Assembly (NCBI GenBank): GCA_025602915.1
Contig: JAHLJZ010000091.1
Location: forward strand, 30,685 to 94,684
Direction: 5' to 3'
Length of the DNA stretch: 64,000 bases
DNA from: Paraphysoderma sedebokerense
Taxonomy: Eukaryota; Blastocladiomycota; Physodermatomycetes; Physodermatales; Physodermataceae
In this document: positions 45,001 through 58,720 of the stretch, piece by piece
Layout of the letters: every line of letters starts with the position of its first letter
How positions within the stretch are numbered: position 1 is the stretch's first letter
Position numbers and translations under genes: made by a program
The notes under the pieces: model-generated
What the model was told of the DNA's origin: nothing
Databases searched by the model: none
The model's input: the letters and a program-made list of their open reading frames with translations, nothing else

Positions 45001-46804
45001 GACTTCCGCCTTGTTTTCAACAACGCTATTGCTGTTCTAATTGGCAAAGTTGACTGACATTTACATTCCTCACTGTATTTTTACATTTTCATAGAACGGA
45101 AGCACAACAAGTCCGATCTCGTATGATGACCATTTGTTACAAGTTTGTTTTTCTCATACTTCCTTTTTTTTCGTCGGTGTAACCAGATTGCTGACTTATT
45201 GATCTCATGGCTTCGCTTGCTTTCGTCGCCGTAATATGATTTTCGAAATAGGGAAGGCCTTAAAGTAAATCCTCAAGCAATTGATAATTTGGTTGCTGCC
45301 ACAAACGGCGATATTCGCCAAATTTTGAATTTATTAAGTACTTATCGCTTGAACAAGAAAGACATGTCTTTCGAAGATGCGAAAGCGCTGTACGTTTCAA
45401 TTCTGTTGACTCATAGCCCAGCATTGTTCTCGCGTCCTGACAGTACTGTTGTTTGATGTTCAGATCATCCTCTTCAGAGAAAGACGTAACTATGGGGTTA
45501 TTTGACATCGTGAAGAAGTACCTGGACGGGCAGATGTTTAGGAAGATGTCGTTCGCTGACAAGTACGAACCTTATTTTATTGATTACGATATGGGACCGT
45601 TGATGGTTCAAGTATGTTTGTTTTTTCAGTTCGCTCTGGATATGGATATCAATGGTAACTAATATTTATTACTCTAATTTCAGGAAAACTACATTCGCGT
45701 CAACCCATCTTCCATTGACCGCAATGCACCCCCCTCTCTGCAAGAACTTCAAAAATTAGAATGTATTTCTCGGGCTGCAGATTCTATTGCTAGTGCTGAC
45801 TTATTCGAAAGATCAATCCGACAAGGCCAAAACTGGGGTTTAATGCAAAGTCATGCCACTTTCTCTTGTGTGCTACCCGCCAGTTACATGTGTGGGTTTA
45901 TGAGTGGAATGTATAATTTCGCAAGGTACGCTATCTTAGGTTTTCCTTCAACCATTCGTCCCCGGTTTAACTGTAAGTCTTCCTATTTGGTAATAGTTAC
46001 CTCGGCAACATGTCGAAAACCAATAAAGGAAATAGAATGCTTAAAGAACTTGCTATTCATATGAGACTCAAAATATCGGCTGATAAAAATGAGTTGAGAC
46101 AGAGTTACCTGCCGACGTTAATTCCCAGGTTAACGTTACCACTCATCCATGACCAGCAGGTAAGAATCTCGTTCTGTAATTTGTTGCTATACATGCGTTT
46201 CTCACTTGTGCAATTTTTCCGAATTTGTTATTTTGCTGTGGCATGTTTACACAGGATGATGTACCTAAAATCATTGATACAATGGATGAATATTATATTA
46301 GTCGTGAAGATTGGGATTCTATACTGGATTTGGCTTTGGGAGAGTACAATTCCGAAGTTATATCGAAAAAGATTCCTAGTACTGCGAAGAGTCGTTTTAC
46401 CAGAGAGTACGTTCTCCTTTCCCTTAAACTTCATTCCTTTAGTATCAGGGTCTCGGCTTAGCTAATTCGATCTGGTCTGTTTTTGTTTAAATAGATATAA
46501 CAAACGATCTCATCCAGTACCACTCGGTTCTGGACTGTCGTCTACCAAGAAATCGAAGGCCGCAGCTTCCTCCTCGGTTGTTCCCGACTTAGAAGACGTC
46601 CATGAACTTGAAGACGAGGGTGACGTCAAAGAAGAAGAGGATGATGGTGATGATGATATCTCGAAGGATAAGCTGATTCAGCAGCCGAAGAAGACAAAAG
46701 GCAAAGGGAAAGCTGCAGCAGGAAGTTCAAGGGGGACTGCCAAGGGCAAAAGTAAAGCTAGTGGCTCCGGCACTGGTAGAGGTAAGGGAAAGGCGAGAAA
46801 GTAA
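42052..46804 (+). CDS. RFC1: Replication factor C large subunit, copy B
   Basis: Identical to 3525-8277: the lone-ATG first exon at 42052-42054, second exon from 42172, BRCT domain, Walker A within the exon 44272-44458, Walker B within 44694-44810, last exon 46495-46804. All 20 exons can be obtained by adding 38,527. No frameshift or splice-site change in either copy. Confidence 0.93.
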
Positions 46805-47142
46805 ATTCTGGGCATGTTGAAAATGAGTTGTTTGAAATTATAGCTTGCTACATCACCGCTATTGCTCTCCAGGGTCTTTAATGTATCACACTCTGTATTA
46901 TGACCGACATGTATCATTCAAAAAGGTAAATAACATACCACCCTCGGAGTGGAACCTGATTTTGTGTGTTTTGTATAATCGTTCGAGGATATTTATTTAG
47001 CATTTATGTCGAGCATAATTGCAACGTTAATTTACATTCTTCTTATCAACCACACACGCGTACTATATACATGAGCACAAATGAAAAAGCGAGTAATATT
47101 TTACAACTGAATGAATATGTAACAAGAGTCGGAAAGTGATAT
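46805..47142. other. Convergent intergenic region, copy B
   Basis: Same as 8278-8615; no gene seen. Confidence 0.5.
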
Positions 47143-48309
47143 TTAAAAGACTTGTCCCAATTTCCCGACACCAATGATCACACCGGCACTCGCTTGATTG
47201 AACTCCGAAAATGACTTGAAGCTCTGATAACTGTATTGATCATAATTATCATCATTCTTCTCACTCGTATCGTCAGAATTTAAGGCATCGATGTCGGTCT
47301 CGATGGGTTCAACAAAAGTAGTGATTTGAGTGAGACTATGCCAAATGCGACTGAGCAATCCAGAGGATGGCTGTTGATCCGCTTGGGACGGAGAAGAGGT
47401 GGATAATTGAGGCGATGTATTCTTCCCGTCGGATGTGATTTCGACAGTTGGTTCAAACGAGATTGAAGTGATAAGATCCGGATTGATCTCGAGGGAAGAA
47501 CGATTGGAGTTGTCAGATTCCTCAGAGTCGTCAATCGTTTCGGACGGATGACACTCATCAAGAGAGGATCCAACGATATCGTTCGACATATCATCGTCTG
47601 TTGATACAGTTGTGTCTGACGGTAACCCTGCTCGTTTCTTCTGTCGAAGAACCTTTCGACGAGGACTTTCCGCGGGCAGAGGTACTTCTGAAGTGTCGTA
47701 AACTGTATGATACAGGGTGTCCCAAACTTTGGAACCAATACCGTCGTCAAACCAAAAGCCCATTTCATCACTATGAATCATACCAATGGAGCTGCTATCG
47801 ATATCTGGGTAAGCATTGAACCATTCATCCACTGACGACAGCATTTTCGACCATGGCGAAAACTTCAACCTAGATTTTGAATCGAAATGGGGCTCGAATT
47901 TGTCGTTCCTTCTTCGGGGCGCTGTCTTCGGATGAATTGACACTGCACGGCCCGCAGGAGCACGGACAGGAAGCGAAGGTGACGGAAGTGAGATATCAGA
48001 ATATGTTTGACTATTAATCGGCGTAACCATTTTAGTTGGAGTAGAGGGTAACGACGGGGCTGCGGAGCCAGGATATCTTGGGGATAACTCATCGACAGCA
48101 TAAGGTGATGGACATTCGGACATTGGAGAAGACAATTCACTTGGTATGGATAATACATCTAATCTGGATTCCACATCGGACCAACTCGTCACAGATAAGG
48201 CACTTTGTCTGCGCCCGACTTCGCTTCCACAAGGGGAATCGCTGCCGAGAGTCGAAGCGTCTTCATTGATACGCTTGATATCGTCCGGAGAGTCCGTAGC
48301 TGAAGACAT
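47143..48309 (-). CDS. Ser/Asp-rich protein of unknown function, copy B
   Basis: The 388-codon intronless frame is identical to 8616-9782, with the same aromatic core (residues about 150-200) and disordered flanks. Intact. Confidence 0.75.
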   Translation of the reverse strand: MSSATDSPDDIKRINEDASTLGSDSPCGSEVGRRQSALSVTSWSDVESRLDVLSIPSELSSPMSECPSPYAVDELSPRYPGSAAPSLPSTPTKMVTPINSQTYSDISLPSPSLPVRAPAGRAVSIHPKTAPRRRNDKFEPHFDSKSRLKFSPWSKMLSSVDEWFNAYPDIDSSSIGMIHSDEMGFWFDDGIGSKVWDTLYHTVYDTSEVPLPAESPRRKVLRQKKRAGLPSDTTVSTDDDMSNDIVGSSLDECHPSETIDDSEESDNSNRSSLEINPDLITSISFEPTVEITSDGKNTSPQLSTSSPSQADQQPSSGLLSRIWHSLTQITTFVEPIETDIDALNSDDTSEKNDDNYDQYSYQSFKSFSEFNQASAGVIIGVGKLGQVF

Positions 48310-49233
48310 GCCGGAAAGGAGTCAAGAGATACCGATACGAAAGGGAATTTGTAGAGAAGAGAGTCTTAAGTTATATATGGGTAAAAATCAGATTGTATGC
48401 CCTCGTTTAAACCAATTGCGCAAAGATGATGTCATAAAGGGGCCTCGATTCGAATTCTGTTGCGATGTCAGAAACCTATTCACAGGGCTGTTCAAGACAA
48501 GTCAGATATTCAGACAATTGTAAAGATCCGAATCCACAAATTGCAGGAACCGTAGATAACAGAAGACGAATGACTAGGGTGGAACATAGCGTGAGAAGTA
48601 CGCTCGGAATGGCTTGATAATAGAGTCAGAAGGACAGGGCAACGCAGTCAAGTGATTTGTGCTCGCTCATCATAGGACTTGCATTCGACTCTGACCATTA
48701 CATTTTCAATTTTCAACTCTTATCATCTCACCTCGTCTTATTCTTGCAAGTGCCGCAACTGATTATCAAGAGTTCACTGATATTATCTCTTACCATCACG
48801 CACATCATACATCGCCGTCATTGAAGATCCTCGAGTAGATTGTAACGCATCATCTGGTGTCAGTTACTTAACTCTTCCCGTTTACAATTAACTTCAAACT
48901 TTACGCATGTTTTAATGTCAAAAATAACCTGATTTATATAGATTAGGTTTATTGTACAGTGTGTGACAACTGTTACTGCTATAAATTCGACATCATTCTC
49001 AATTTTTCGGCATGTTAATCAATTTCTTTTCTTAGCTCCAATCGACCGATCAAGGATTCGAGTTGTTCGAGTTGTAAGGCTTTCCGCCATATGCACAATC
49101 CAGGCACATCCACATTGACATGTGACAGGGGCATTTCTACTAAGATATTTGTGGAACGAAACCGCCAAATATACTCTTTCGCAACAGCACTAAAGAAGGA
49201 ATATACAACATAAATCGGTCAACTTTGCATGGT
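48310..49233. other. Intergenic region up to the first tRNA, copy B
   Basis: Same as 9783-10706, including the short minus-strand frame now at 49015-49134. Confidence 0.5.
49015..49134 (-). CDS. Possible short ORF or orphaned terminal exon, copy B
   Basis: Second copy of the 39-codon frame at 10488-10607. Its conservation between copies carries no weight because all DNA here is identical. Confidence 0.25.
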   Translation of the reverse strand: MPLSHVNVDVPGLCIWRKALQLEQLESLIGRLELRKEID

Positions 49234-49316
49234 GGCCTCATGGTGTAGTAGTATCACGCGCGCTTCGGGTTGTCTGAATTTGCGCGAGGTCCCGGGTTCA
49301 AGTCCCGGTGGGGCCC
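49234..49316 (+). tRNA. tRNA-Pro(CGG) with 11-nt intron, copy B
   Basis: Identical to 10707-10789; anticodon at 49266-49268, intron 49270-49280. Confidence 0.95.
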
Positions 49317-49943
49317 ATCTATTACTTTTGATTAAGTGATTTTCAGTTTCTTTGCATCATTCTCATATTGGACCTGGGTAGTCCCTAAGTTGAATCATGA
49401 CCATGTACTCCTCAAAAGAATTTTTTAGATTTCAATATTGCTTCGCATTGTACAGACTCGCTAAAAGGATTTATTCCTTAATTCTCTCATGCTTTTTCAC
49501 TTTGGACGCGGTGAATATTTGAGATATCAATTGAAACCGATCAAGTTTAGAGGTTGGGGATAGGTAATTTCAACTTCGAAATATAGGAAAATTGCCATGG
49601 ACGGTATGTTATTTATAATTAGCCGAACTGACGTATTGAGATTGCTTCATCATAGTTGATGAACTCTTATTGATCTCACAGGCACCTAAATGGCAATGAG
49701 TGCTTCTCATACCATATATAACTTATAAGTCGTTACCTAGTCGAGTATCTAATTTACCCCACTCAATAAGCTTTTCTTAGCATTGTTGACTTGATGCCGC
49801 CAATCCTGATTTATACGACGCCGATTTCACGTTGAAAGCGACGTGACTTATAAACCGATGTCGGCTGCACTTGTTCATCATGCTAACAGTTGTATAGTAC
49901 AGTTATCAAGTACTGAAATCACAATTTCAAGCTGAAACAAATC
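49317..49943. other. Spacer between tRNA-Pro genes, copy B
   Basis: Same as 10790-11416; no gene seen. Confidence 0.5.
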
Positions 49944-50026
49944 GGCCTCATGGTGTAGTAGTATCACGCGCGCTTCGGGTAAACTGAGTCTGCGCGAGGT
50001 CCCGGGTTCAAGTCCCGGTGGGGCCC
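49944..50026 (+). tRNA. tRNA-Pro(CGG), second gene, copy B
   Basis: Identical to 11417-11499; anticodon at 49976-49978, intron 49980-49990. The difference between the two tRNA introns is retained in both copies, so the tRNA duplication predates the 38.5-kb repeat. Confidence 0.95.
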
Positions 50027-50212
50027 ATATTTTTGTCGGGTATTATATTATTTTGTACACTGTCGTCGGTACAGTGTATATCTCATCTGAAATGTTAGTA
50101 ATTTAGCAAGTCTTTTTCATTTTTTTGAAATTTGGGACCATGGGCAGAATATGTATGGCTATTTGTTTATGAATCTGCAGGCTGAGGTATACCGCTTTTC
50201 CAGACCCAAGTT

Positions 50213-51091
50213 TTATTTGTCTACAGTCTTGGCATTGAAAAACGTATAACTTAGGGTAATAGTATCAACATCGTCCATTGCGGGATCCATCGCAAACTCC
50301 GGGTCGATAAAAAAGAATACCGGCATGTCCACTTCTTCCCCAGCTTTTAGCTTTTGTTCTTCGAAGCAAAAACACTGAATCTTATTAAAGTACATTCCTG
50401 CTTTTCCTGGAGTCACGTTGTAAGTACTTATCCCGATTACGTCTTTATCACTATTATTTTTCGCAGTGTAGAATGCCAACGCCGTTTCCCCCGGTATCAC
50501 ATATACGGAGCGCTGAGTAGGCGAAAACGACCATGGTAATGAGCGTGATGTATCAGCGTTGAATGTTATCCTTAAGCGACGGTGCGACTCCATAGGTATC
50601 ATATTTGAGGAAGAAAAGCGAGAGGAGTCATGTGTAGATGAAGAAGCTGAAGAAGGTAGGAGAGAGACTTGAGACGTTGCCGTCTGTGGAGTGCCACCAA
50701 ATCCAGTGGCAGCGCAGAACATACGGTATAAAGGGACGGCTGTGTATGTCAGGCCCAGTCCAAATACAAGCACCGCAGACATGTAATAAAGTGAGTTTGT
50801 ATTGCGCGAAGCTTGCGAAGTCGAGGAAGAATAAGTTCGCGGCATTTTGACATTAGCCGGAAGAATCGGGTTGCGAGAATAATACGTGAATGTAGTAGGA
50901 GTTTTGAAGAAATTCGACAATGAATGATGGCCTAACGATTGCCGTATCTGTCCGGCTGACTTGCGGTATAATCGGGATGTGATTTGCGAAGAAGGCAATT
51001 GAGTGTAGCCGAACCTTCGTTTAAATGTCAACGGAGAGATGAAATTCTGCCGCCAGCAAGATGTTCGTAATAATACATTTGTAAAGTACAT
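50213..51091 (-). CDS. COX11: Cytochrome c oxidase copper chaperone Cox11, copy B
   Basis: Identical to 11686-12564 (292 residues), with presequence, membrane span, the Cys-Phe-Cys-Phe motif and the Ser-rich insert. Intact. Confidence 0.95.
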   Translation of the reverse strand: MYFTNVLLRTSCWRQNFISPLTFKRRFGYTQLPSSQITSRLYRKSAGQIRQSLGHHSLSNFFKTPTTFTYYSRNPILPANVKMPRTYSSSTSQASRNTNSLYYMSAVLVFGLGLTYTAVPLYRMFCAATGFGGTPQTATSQVSLLPSSASSSTHDSSRFSSSNMIPMESHRRLRITFNADTSRSLPWSFSPTQRSVYVIPGETALAFYTAKNNSDKDVIGISTYNVTPGKAGMYFNKIQCFCFEEQKLKAGEEVDMPVFFFIDPEFAMDPAMDDVDTITLSYTFFNAKTVDK

Positions 51092-51583
51092 ATTTAAAAT
51101 GCGATGATGTTGTATCTCGACTGTACAAACCCATTATTCAGCAGTAGAATGAATATGTTTATTTTCTCACGTGTAAGTTGCTCCACACATTCTCTTGGAG
51201 ATCTGAAAAGTAAACAAACAAATGCCATCTCATCAATATCTACTCTCGACGTCGGATCGGCCATCTCTCACATCATCCATATACCTAAACTTCCAGTTTA
51301 GTAATTGTCAAATATTTCTCCTCTCCATCCTTACATAAAAAACGATCAGAGTTCGATTAATAACATAGTTGGTGTGTTGGCGTTTCTCCGCACTTGCTTT
51401 TTGGATAAATCTAACCTGCTGTTGGTAGTATTATAATTCACATTGTAGGTTTGCATTACCATTTACATTGAGGAGATTGCCGTTAAAGCGAGTTCATTAG
51501 TTTCGCAACCAGTTTACTCACCCCGAGCACCCTCTATTCACCGTAACGCCAGATCTAATAGCTATTAGCTACACATCTTCAAG
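51092..51583. promoter_or_regulatory. Divergent promoter region COX11 / BRR2, copy B
   Basis: Same as 12565-13056, including the 14-bp palindrome (51555-51568). Confidence 0.5.
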
Positions 51584-54500
51584 ATGGCAGATCAATATCA
51601 GCGCAGTATACAATACCAGTATACTGCAAATTCAAATCTTGTCCTCACTGCCGATAGGTCACAGCTACCGCGCCGAGAAAATGAACCATCCGGAGAACCA
51701 GAATCTCTTCATGGCAAAATCTCTCTTAAGGAGATGGGCTCGAGAGCTCAAAGAGATACAACACTGTTAGAAAAATATAAGAAGCAAAGTCAAGAACAGA
51801 AAGAGAGAGTGGAGAAACGGAAGAAGAAGAAGGAGGAGAAAGGGAAGAGGTAATTTGTTTTGAATTGTATTATTCACTTTTCAGTCTTCCAACCGTAAAC
51901 TAACGTCCCACTGTTATCTAGTGTACCTTACGGTTACGGCTACGGATCCGTCATGGCCGCCACAGAAGATTTTGACGGCCTCAAATATCGCCCTCGCACA
52001 AAGGAAACTCGTGTGAATTACGAACTTCTGCTTAATTTTGTTCAGCAGCAACTAGGAGATATATCCCCTGACATTCTAAGGAGTGCGACAGATGAAGTCC
52101 TAGATATTTTGAAAAATGATAGCCTGAAGGATTTTGATAAGAAGAAAGAAATTGAATCCATTATCAATTCAATGAGTTCGGAACAATTTGCGCAAATTGT
52201 CAACATAAGCAAAAAATTAACAGATTACAATCCGGAGGAAACCGCCGCCACTGAAGCAAGTGCTGAGATTGATGATGAATTGGGAGTTGCCGTTGTGTTC
52301 GAGGATACAGACGAGGAAGAGGAAGATGAAGATCAGTTTGAAGTTCGGGACGAAAGTGATGTCGAAGACGATGACGCGGAAGGACAAGAAGCAATGGCGA
52401 CGTCAGTTCTAGCAACGGGGCAGATTGACGAAGATGAAGAAGCTGGCAATCGGCGACTGATCATATCAGACGACGAAGAAGACGGATACCGAACTGTTGT
52501 TCCTGGTGCAGATACTTCCGCTGCCCCGTCGAAGAAAGTTAGTTCATCAGATACTAAAGCCTTATCACCGAAAGATATCGATGCGTTTTGGTTGCAGCGT
52601 ACAATTTCATCTCAATATCCAGATCCTCATACGGCGCAATCCAAGACATCTGAAGCGTTGAAAATAATGTCATCCTCCGCTAATCCTCGTGACTGCGAGA
52701 ATGAACTCATGGAACTTTTCGATTACGAACATTTTGAGTTGGTCAAGCTCTTGACGAGTAATCGTGATTTGATTTTATATTGTACGAGATTGGCTAGGGC
52801 TGAAGATGAAGAAGAGAAAAGCCACATACATGAGGAGATGCGACAAAAAGGATTAACTTTTTTGTTGGCAAAACTTGGAGTGGGTACTGGACTTGACGCT
52901 GGTGTTGCGGAAGAGGAAGACCTTGGAAAAAGGAGACGACCTGAAGAAATGGACGTCGACGAAAAGTCACCAGCTCTCGAACTTCCAAAGGGAGGACTTG
53001 CAACCGATCTCACCCCGAAGCAAATTCTCGACCTCGAATCGTTGGCTTTCACACAAGGTGCACATACAATGACTAATACGAAATGTAAACTCCCAGAAGG
53101 ATCGTTTACTCGTACCAAGAAAGGCTATCGTGAAGTACATGTCCCGCCTCCAAAGCAGAAGCCTCTTGCGGTCGATGAAAAGCTCGTTCCGATTCATGAA
53201 ATACCTGAATGGGCTCAACCTGCCTTCACTGGTGCCACTACACTTAATCGTGTGCAGAGTCGTCTGTATCCCACTGCATTCCGAAGTGATGAAAATCTTC
53301 TTCTGTGTGCTCCAACTGGTGCAGGTAAAACAAATGTTGCAATGTTGACAATATTACATCAGATCGGTAAATACTTGAATAAGGAAACGGGTGAAGTGGA
53401 TTTAGACAGCTTTAAAATTGTTTATATCGCCCCTATGAAGGCTTTGGTCCAGGAAATGGTTGGCAACTTTGGGAGAAGATTGGAAAATTTTGGCATTAAA
53501 GTTGCCGAATTGACAGGAGATCGACAACTGACGAAACAACAAATTGCTGAAACTCAAATCATTGTGACGACTCCAGAGAAATGGGATGTCATCACACGCA
53601 AGGGTACCGATCGGTCTTATACTCAACTAGTTCGGCTTATTATTATCGATGAGATCCATTTACTTCACGACGAACGTGGTCCTGTTTTAGAAAGTATCAT
53701 TGCTCGTACTATTCGCCACGTCGAACAAACCAATGATCCTGTTAGATTAGTCGGATTATCGGCTACCTTGCCAAATTATCATGATGTGGCCACATTCATG
53801 AGAGTCGATTTAAAAACGGGTTTATTCTTCTTCGACAACAGTTATCGCCCTTGCCCTCTCAAGCAGCAGTATATCGGGGTATCCGAAAAGAAAGCGCTTA
53901 AAAAATTCCAGACGATGAATGAAGTAACATATGAAAAAGTTATCGAAGAAGCGGGTAAAAATCAAGTTCTGATTTTTGTTCATTCCCGGAAAGAAACCGC
54001 CAGGACAGCGAAACTTTTACGGGACATGTCAATTGAAAAGGAAACAATTGGTTTATTTTTGCGCGAAGACTCTGCGAGTCGTGAAATTCTGCATACAGAA
54101 GCTGCAACCGCTAAAGATAAAGATTTACAAGATTTGTTGCCATATGGCTTTGCTATTCATCATGCTGGTATGACTAGAGCAGATCGTACCTTGGTAGAAG
54201 ACCTATTCGCAGACAAACATATTCAAGTGTTGGTATCGACTGCCACGTTAGCGTGGGGAGTCAATTTGCCCGCTCACACCGTCATCATCAAGGGTACTCA
54301 AATTTATAACGCAGAGAAGGGTAGATGGGTCGAGCTATCTCCTCAAGATGTATTGCAAATGTTGGGTCGAGCTGGTCGTCCTCAGTTTGATACTCACGGT
54401 GAAGGTATTATCATTACAACCGAGACTGAGTTGCAATTTTATCTTTCACTATTGAATCAACAACTACCGATCGAATCGCAATTGATTTCAAAATTGGCCG

Positions 54501-57500
54501 ACAACTTGAACGCTGAAGTCGTTTTGGGCACTGTACGCAATCGCGATGATGCGGTACAGTGGTTGGGATATACTTATCTTTATGTCCGGATGTTACGATC
54601 ACCAACGGTTTACGGCGTATCGTATAATGAGCTTGAAACCGATCGGTATCTAGAACAGAAACGTGTCGATTTAATTCACTCTGCAGCAATGCTTCTCGAC
54701 AAACACAATTTGGTCAAGTACGATAAGAAGTCTGGCAAGTTTCAAGTCACCGAATTAGGTCGGATTGCCTCCCATTATTATATTACGAATTCATCAATGG
54801 CATTATATAATCAGCACCTCAAACCTCACATCTCGAATATTGAAGTATTCAGAATTTTCGCTATGTCAGAAGAATTCAAATACATCCCCGTTCGTGAAGA
54901 GGAAAAGCTAGAATTGCAGAAGTTACTGGAACGTGTTCCGATACCAGTAAAGGAATCAATTGAAGAACCGACAGCCAAAATTAATGTATTGCTTCAAGCC
55001 TATATCTCGCAATTGAGACTCGAGGGGTTCGCATTGTCTGCAGACATGGTGTACGTCACTCAATCAGCTGCCAGGATTCTTCGAGCTTTGTTTGAAATGT
55101 GTATGAAACGTGGGTGGGCTCAGTTAAGCCGCAAATTGCTGGATTTATGTAAGATGGTTGAAAAACGACAATGGTTGTCAATGTCGCCCCTTCGACAATT
55201 TAAAACGGTGCCGTTAAACGTTATTCAGAGACTTGAAAAGAAGGAGTTTCCATGGGAAAGATATTACGATTTGAACCCCCAGGAAATTGGTGAACTGGTC
55301 GGAATTCCGAAGGCTGGTAAAATGTTGCACAAGTTTGTTCATCAAATTCCCAAGGTGGAACTGGAAGCCAGCGTTCAGCCTATTACGAGGTCTCTGTTAA
55401 AGGTTGAGTTGACAATTACACCAGACTTCCAGTATGACGCAGAAAAAGTTCACGGTGGCGCGGAGAATTTTTGGGTGGTTGTCACAGACGTGGATGATGA
55501 AATTATTCTTTATCACGATGTGTTCATACTAAAAGCGAAATATGCCGAAGAGGAACATTTAGTCACTTTCACAATTCCTATTTACGAACCTTTGCCCCCC
55601 AATTATTTTATTTCAGTCGTATCCGATCGTTGGTTACATTCGGAATCTAAATTGCCGCTGTCATTCAAACATCTTATTTTACCCGAGAAGTATCCCCCTC
55701 CAACCGAATTACTCGACTTACAGCCTCTTCCTATCTCTGCACTGCGAAATCCCGAACACGAAAAATTATACTCCAACATTCAGAAGTTTAACCCGATTCA
55801 AACTCAAGTCTTCAATCAACTCTACCTGAATGATGACAACGTGTTCATCGGGGCCCCACCGGGTTCCGGAAAGACTATTTGTGCCGAATTCGCCATATTA
55901 CGGCTGTGGACAATGCAACCAAAATCTCGTGTTATTTATGTTGCTCCATTTTCCGAAGTTGCAGAACTTCGTTTCCGTGAATGGAACGATAAATTTGGGG
56001 ATTTTATGGGAGGTAAAAATGTGGTCATGTTCACCGGTGAAACCACTGCCGATTTAAAATTGCTCGAGAAAGGAGATATTATAATCACCACACCAACTCA
56101 ATGGGACTCAATTTCCAGACGCTGGCGTCAGCGAAAGAATGTACAGACAGTAGGTTTATTCATAGCTGATGAGCTACACTTGATTGGAGGTGACATTGGG
56201 CCGACACTTGAGATTATCGTCTCACGAATGCGATTTATCTCGGCGCAAAAGGAGTCAGATGGAAGCGATAAGATAAGAATTGTTGGTCTATCTACCAGTC
56301 TTGCCAATGCCCGGGATATTGGAGAATGGATGGGTTGTAAATCTCAAACTATTTTCAATTTTCATCCAAATGTTCGACCAGTTCCTCTAGAAATTCACAT
56401 TCAAGGTTATAACATCCCCCATTTCGCTTCAATGATGATTGCTATGACCAGACCGACCTATTCTGCCATTACTCAGTATGCATCAGACAAACCAGCCATC
56501 GTTTTTGTTCCATCAAGAAAGCAAGCAAAGTCCACCGCTATAGATTTGGTGACCTATGCTGCAGCCGAAGGAGACGATAAGAAGTTTTTACATTGTTCCG
56601 AAGAAGATCTTCAGCCGTTTTTGGAGAGGTTACAAGACAAAACTTTGATTGATACCCTGCAGTCTGGTATAGCGTACTATCACGAAGCGCTTTCGAAATC
56701 GGATAAGTTGACGATCGAGTCCTTGTTCGAGATGGGTGCTATTCAAATCATTGTTGCATCGAAAGACACTTGCTGGGGCATTCCCGTCCAAGCTCATTTG
56801 GTCGTAATCATGGGAACTCAGTATTTCGAGGGTAAAGAGCATCGATATGTGGATTATCCTGTTTCTGAAGTTCTTCAAATGATGGGAAAATCTTCACGTC
56901 AAACCATCGACAGTGTCTCGAGAGCAGTGCTGATGTGTTCCGGAGTTAAGAAGGATTTCTATAAGAAATTTTTGTACGAAGCACTACCTGTGGAGTCGCA
57001 TCTTGATCATTTCTTACACGACCATTTCAACGCCGAAATTGTCACAAGGACCATTGAAAATAAGCAGGATGCTGTGGATTATTTAACTTGGACGTTCTTA
57101 TATCGGCGTATGGCGCAAAATCCTAATTACTACGGACTCAGCGGTGTCTCTCAACGACATTTGTCGGATCATCTATCGGAGCTAGTTGAAAATACTGTGA
57201 CCGATTTATCAAATTCGAAGTGTATATCTGTTGAAGAAGATATCGATGTGTCACCGTTGAATTTGGGCATGATTGCAGCTTACTACTATGTCTCCTACAT
57301 AACCATCGAGATGATGTCTTTGTCAATCACAAAGAGTACGAAGTTGAAAGGATTATTAGAGATTATTTCCTCTGCGTCAGAATACGAAACTATACCTATC
57401 CGCCACCATGAAGATAATGTGTTGCGAAAGATATATGACCGTGTTCCGGTGAAATTATCTGCTGCCGGTCAAGGCGGGTATCCGAAATTCAATGATCCTC

Positions 57501-58356
57501 ACGTCAAAACGAATATTTTGTTGCAAGCGCATTATCATAGAATGCAGTTGCCGCCAGATCTTGAAAGTGACCAAAAATGGGTCCTGGGGAAAATTATCAA
57601 TTTGATTCAAGCTTGTGTAGATGTGATTAGTAGTAACGGATGGTTAGCACCCGCTTTGGCTGTCATGGAGTTGGCGCAAATGAGCGTTCAAGCTGTTTGG
57701 GACAAGGACAGTCCATTGAAGCAGGTGCCATTCTTTGGTAAAGACTTGATTCAGAAGTGCCAGAAAATGGTTTGTTGTGATTCATTGGCTACGTTTACTT
57801 TCCTGTAACGACATCTTTGTCTTACGTTTTTCGCTTCAACTAGGATATCGATTCCATCTTCGAATTCATGGAACTTGAAGACAGTGATAGGTCGTCTCTG
57901 TTGTCTGGCTTTTCTCCTCCACAACTTTCAAAAATCGCTCAATATGTCAACCGATATCCCAGCATTGACCTCAACTACGAAATTGTGGACGCGGATGAGA
58001 TAACTACAACATCTTCTGTCACCCTTCACATTGCTCTTGAGCGAGATACCGATTCGGATGAAGTGGAACCTGTTATTGCTCCCTATTTCCCGCATTCTAA
58101 GGATGAAGGATGGTGGATTGTTGTTGGGGATGTAACAAATAAATCATTGGTGGCAATTAAGAGAGTTACCCTATCGAATAAGTTGAATGTGAAGATGGAA
58201 TTTAATTCCCCAGAAACTGTTGGGCAGGTGACGTACAAGTTATTCTTGATGTGTGATTGTTACATGGGTTGTGATCAGGAATATGATTTGGAAATGGATG
58301 TAAAGCAGGGAGAGGAAGACAGTGAAGGTGACAGTGATGATGCAATGAGCGAATAA
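51584..58356 (+). CDS. BRR2: U5 snRNP RNA helicase Brr2, copy B
   Basis: Identical to 13057-19829: exons 51584-51849, 51922-57769 and 57844-58356, 2,208 residues, both helicase cassettes complete. A duplicated, fully intact Brr2 of this size would be unusual in a fungus. Confidence 0.96.
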
Positions 58357-58720
58357 TTAAAGCAAAACTGCAGAATGACCATTTCGGTGTGCTTTGATGG
58401 AGGATGTCGCGATTAAAAATCTTATGAGTACGATGACGACAGAGACTAACGAATGTATCTCAACCGGTGTATTTGTATTGATAATGAAACTGTGTAATTT
58501 CAATTTCCCGTGTAAATTTTTTACTTGGTTTTATAATTTGACCAGAGAGCAGCATGAGCGAATGCAAATACGCGAGGAAACGCAAGAATCATGAAACACG
58601 AGCAGAAACGGGACGGGTGCATTTTTTTGTCGTATCCATGGCAATACTCACGTGTACTAACAAAGTTTTGGGTCGCTTAAAGTCTACCAGTGTTCCTAGA
58701 CATCTCCTACTATCTCGCTA
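58357..58720. other. Intergenic region BRR2 to DEAD-box helicase, copy B
   Basis: Same as 19830-20193; no gene called. Confidence 0.5.
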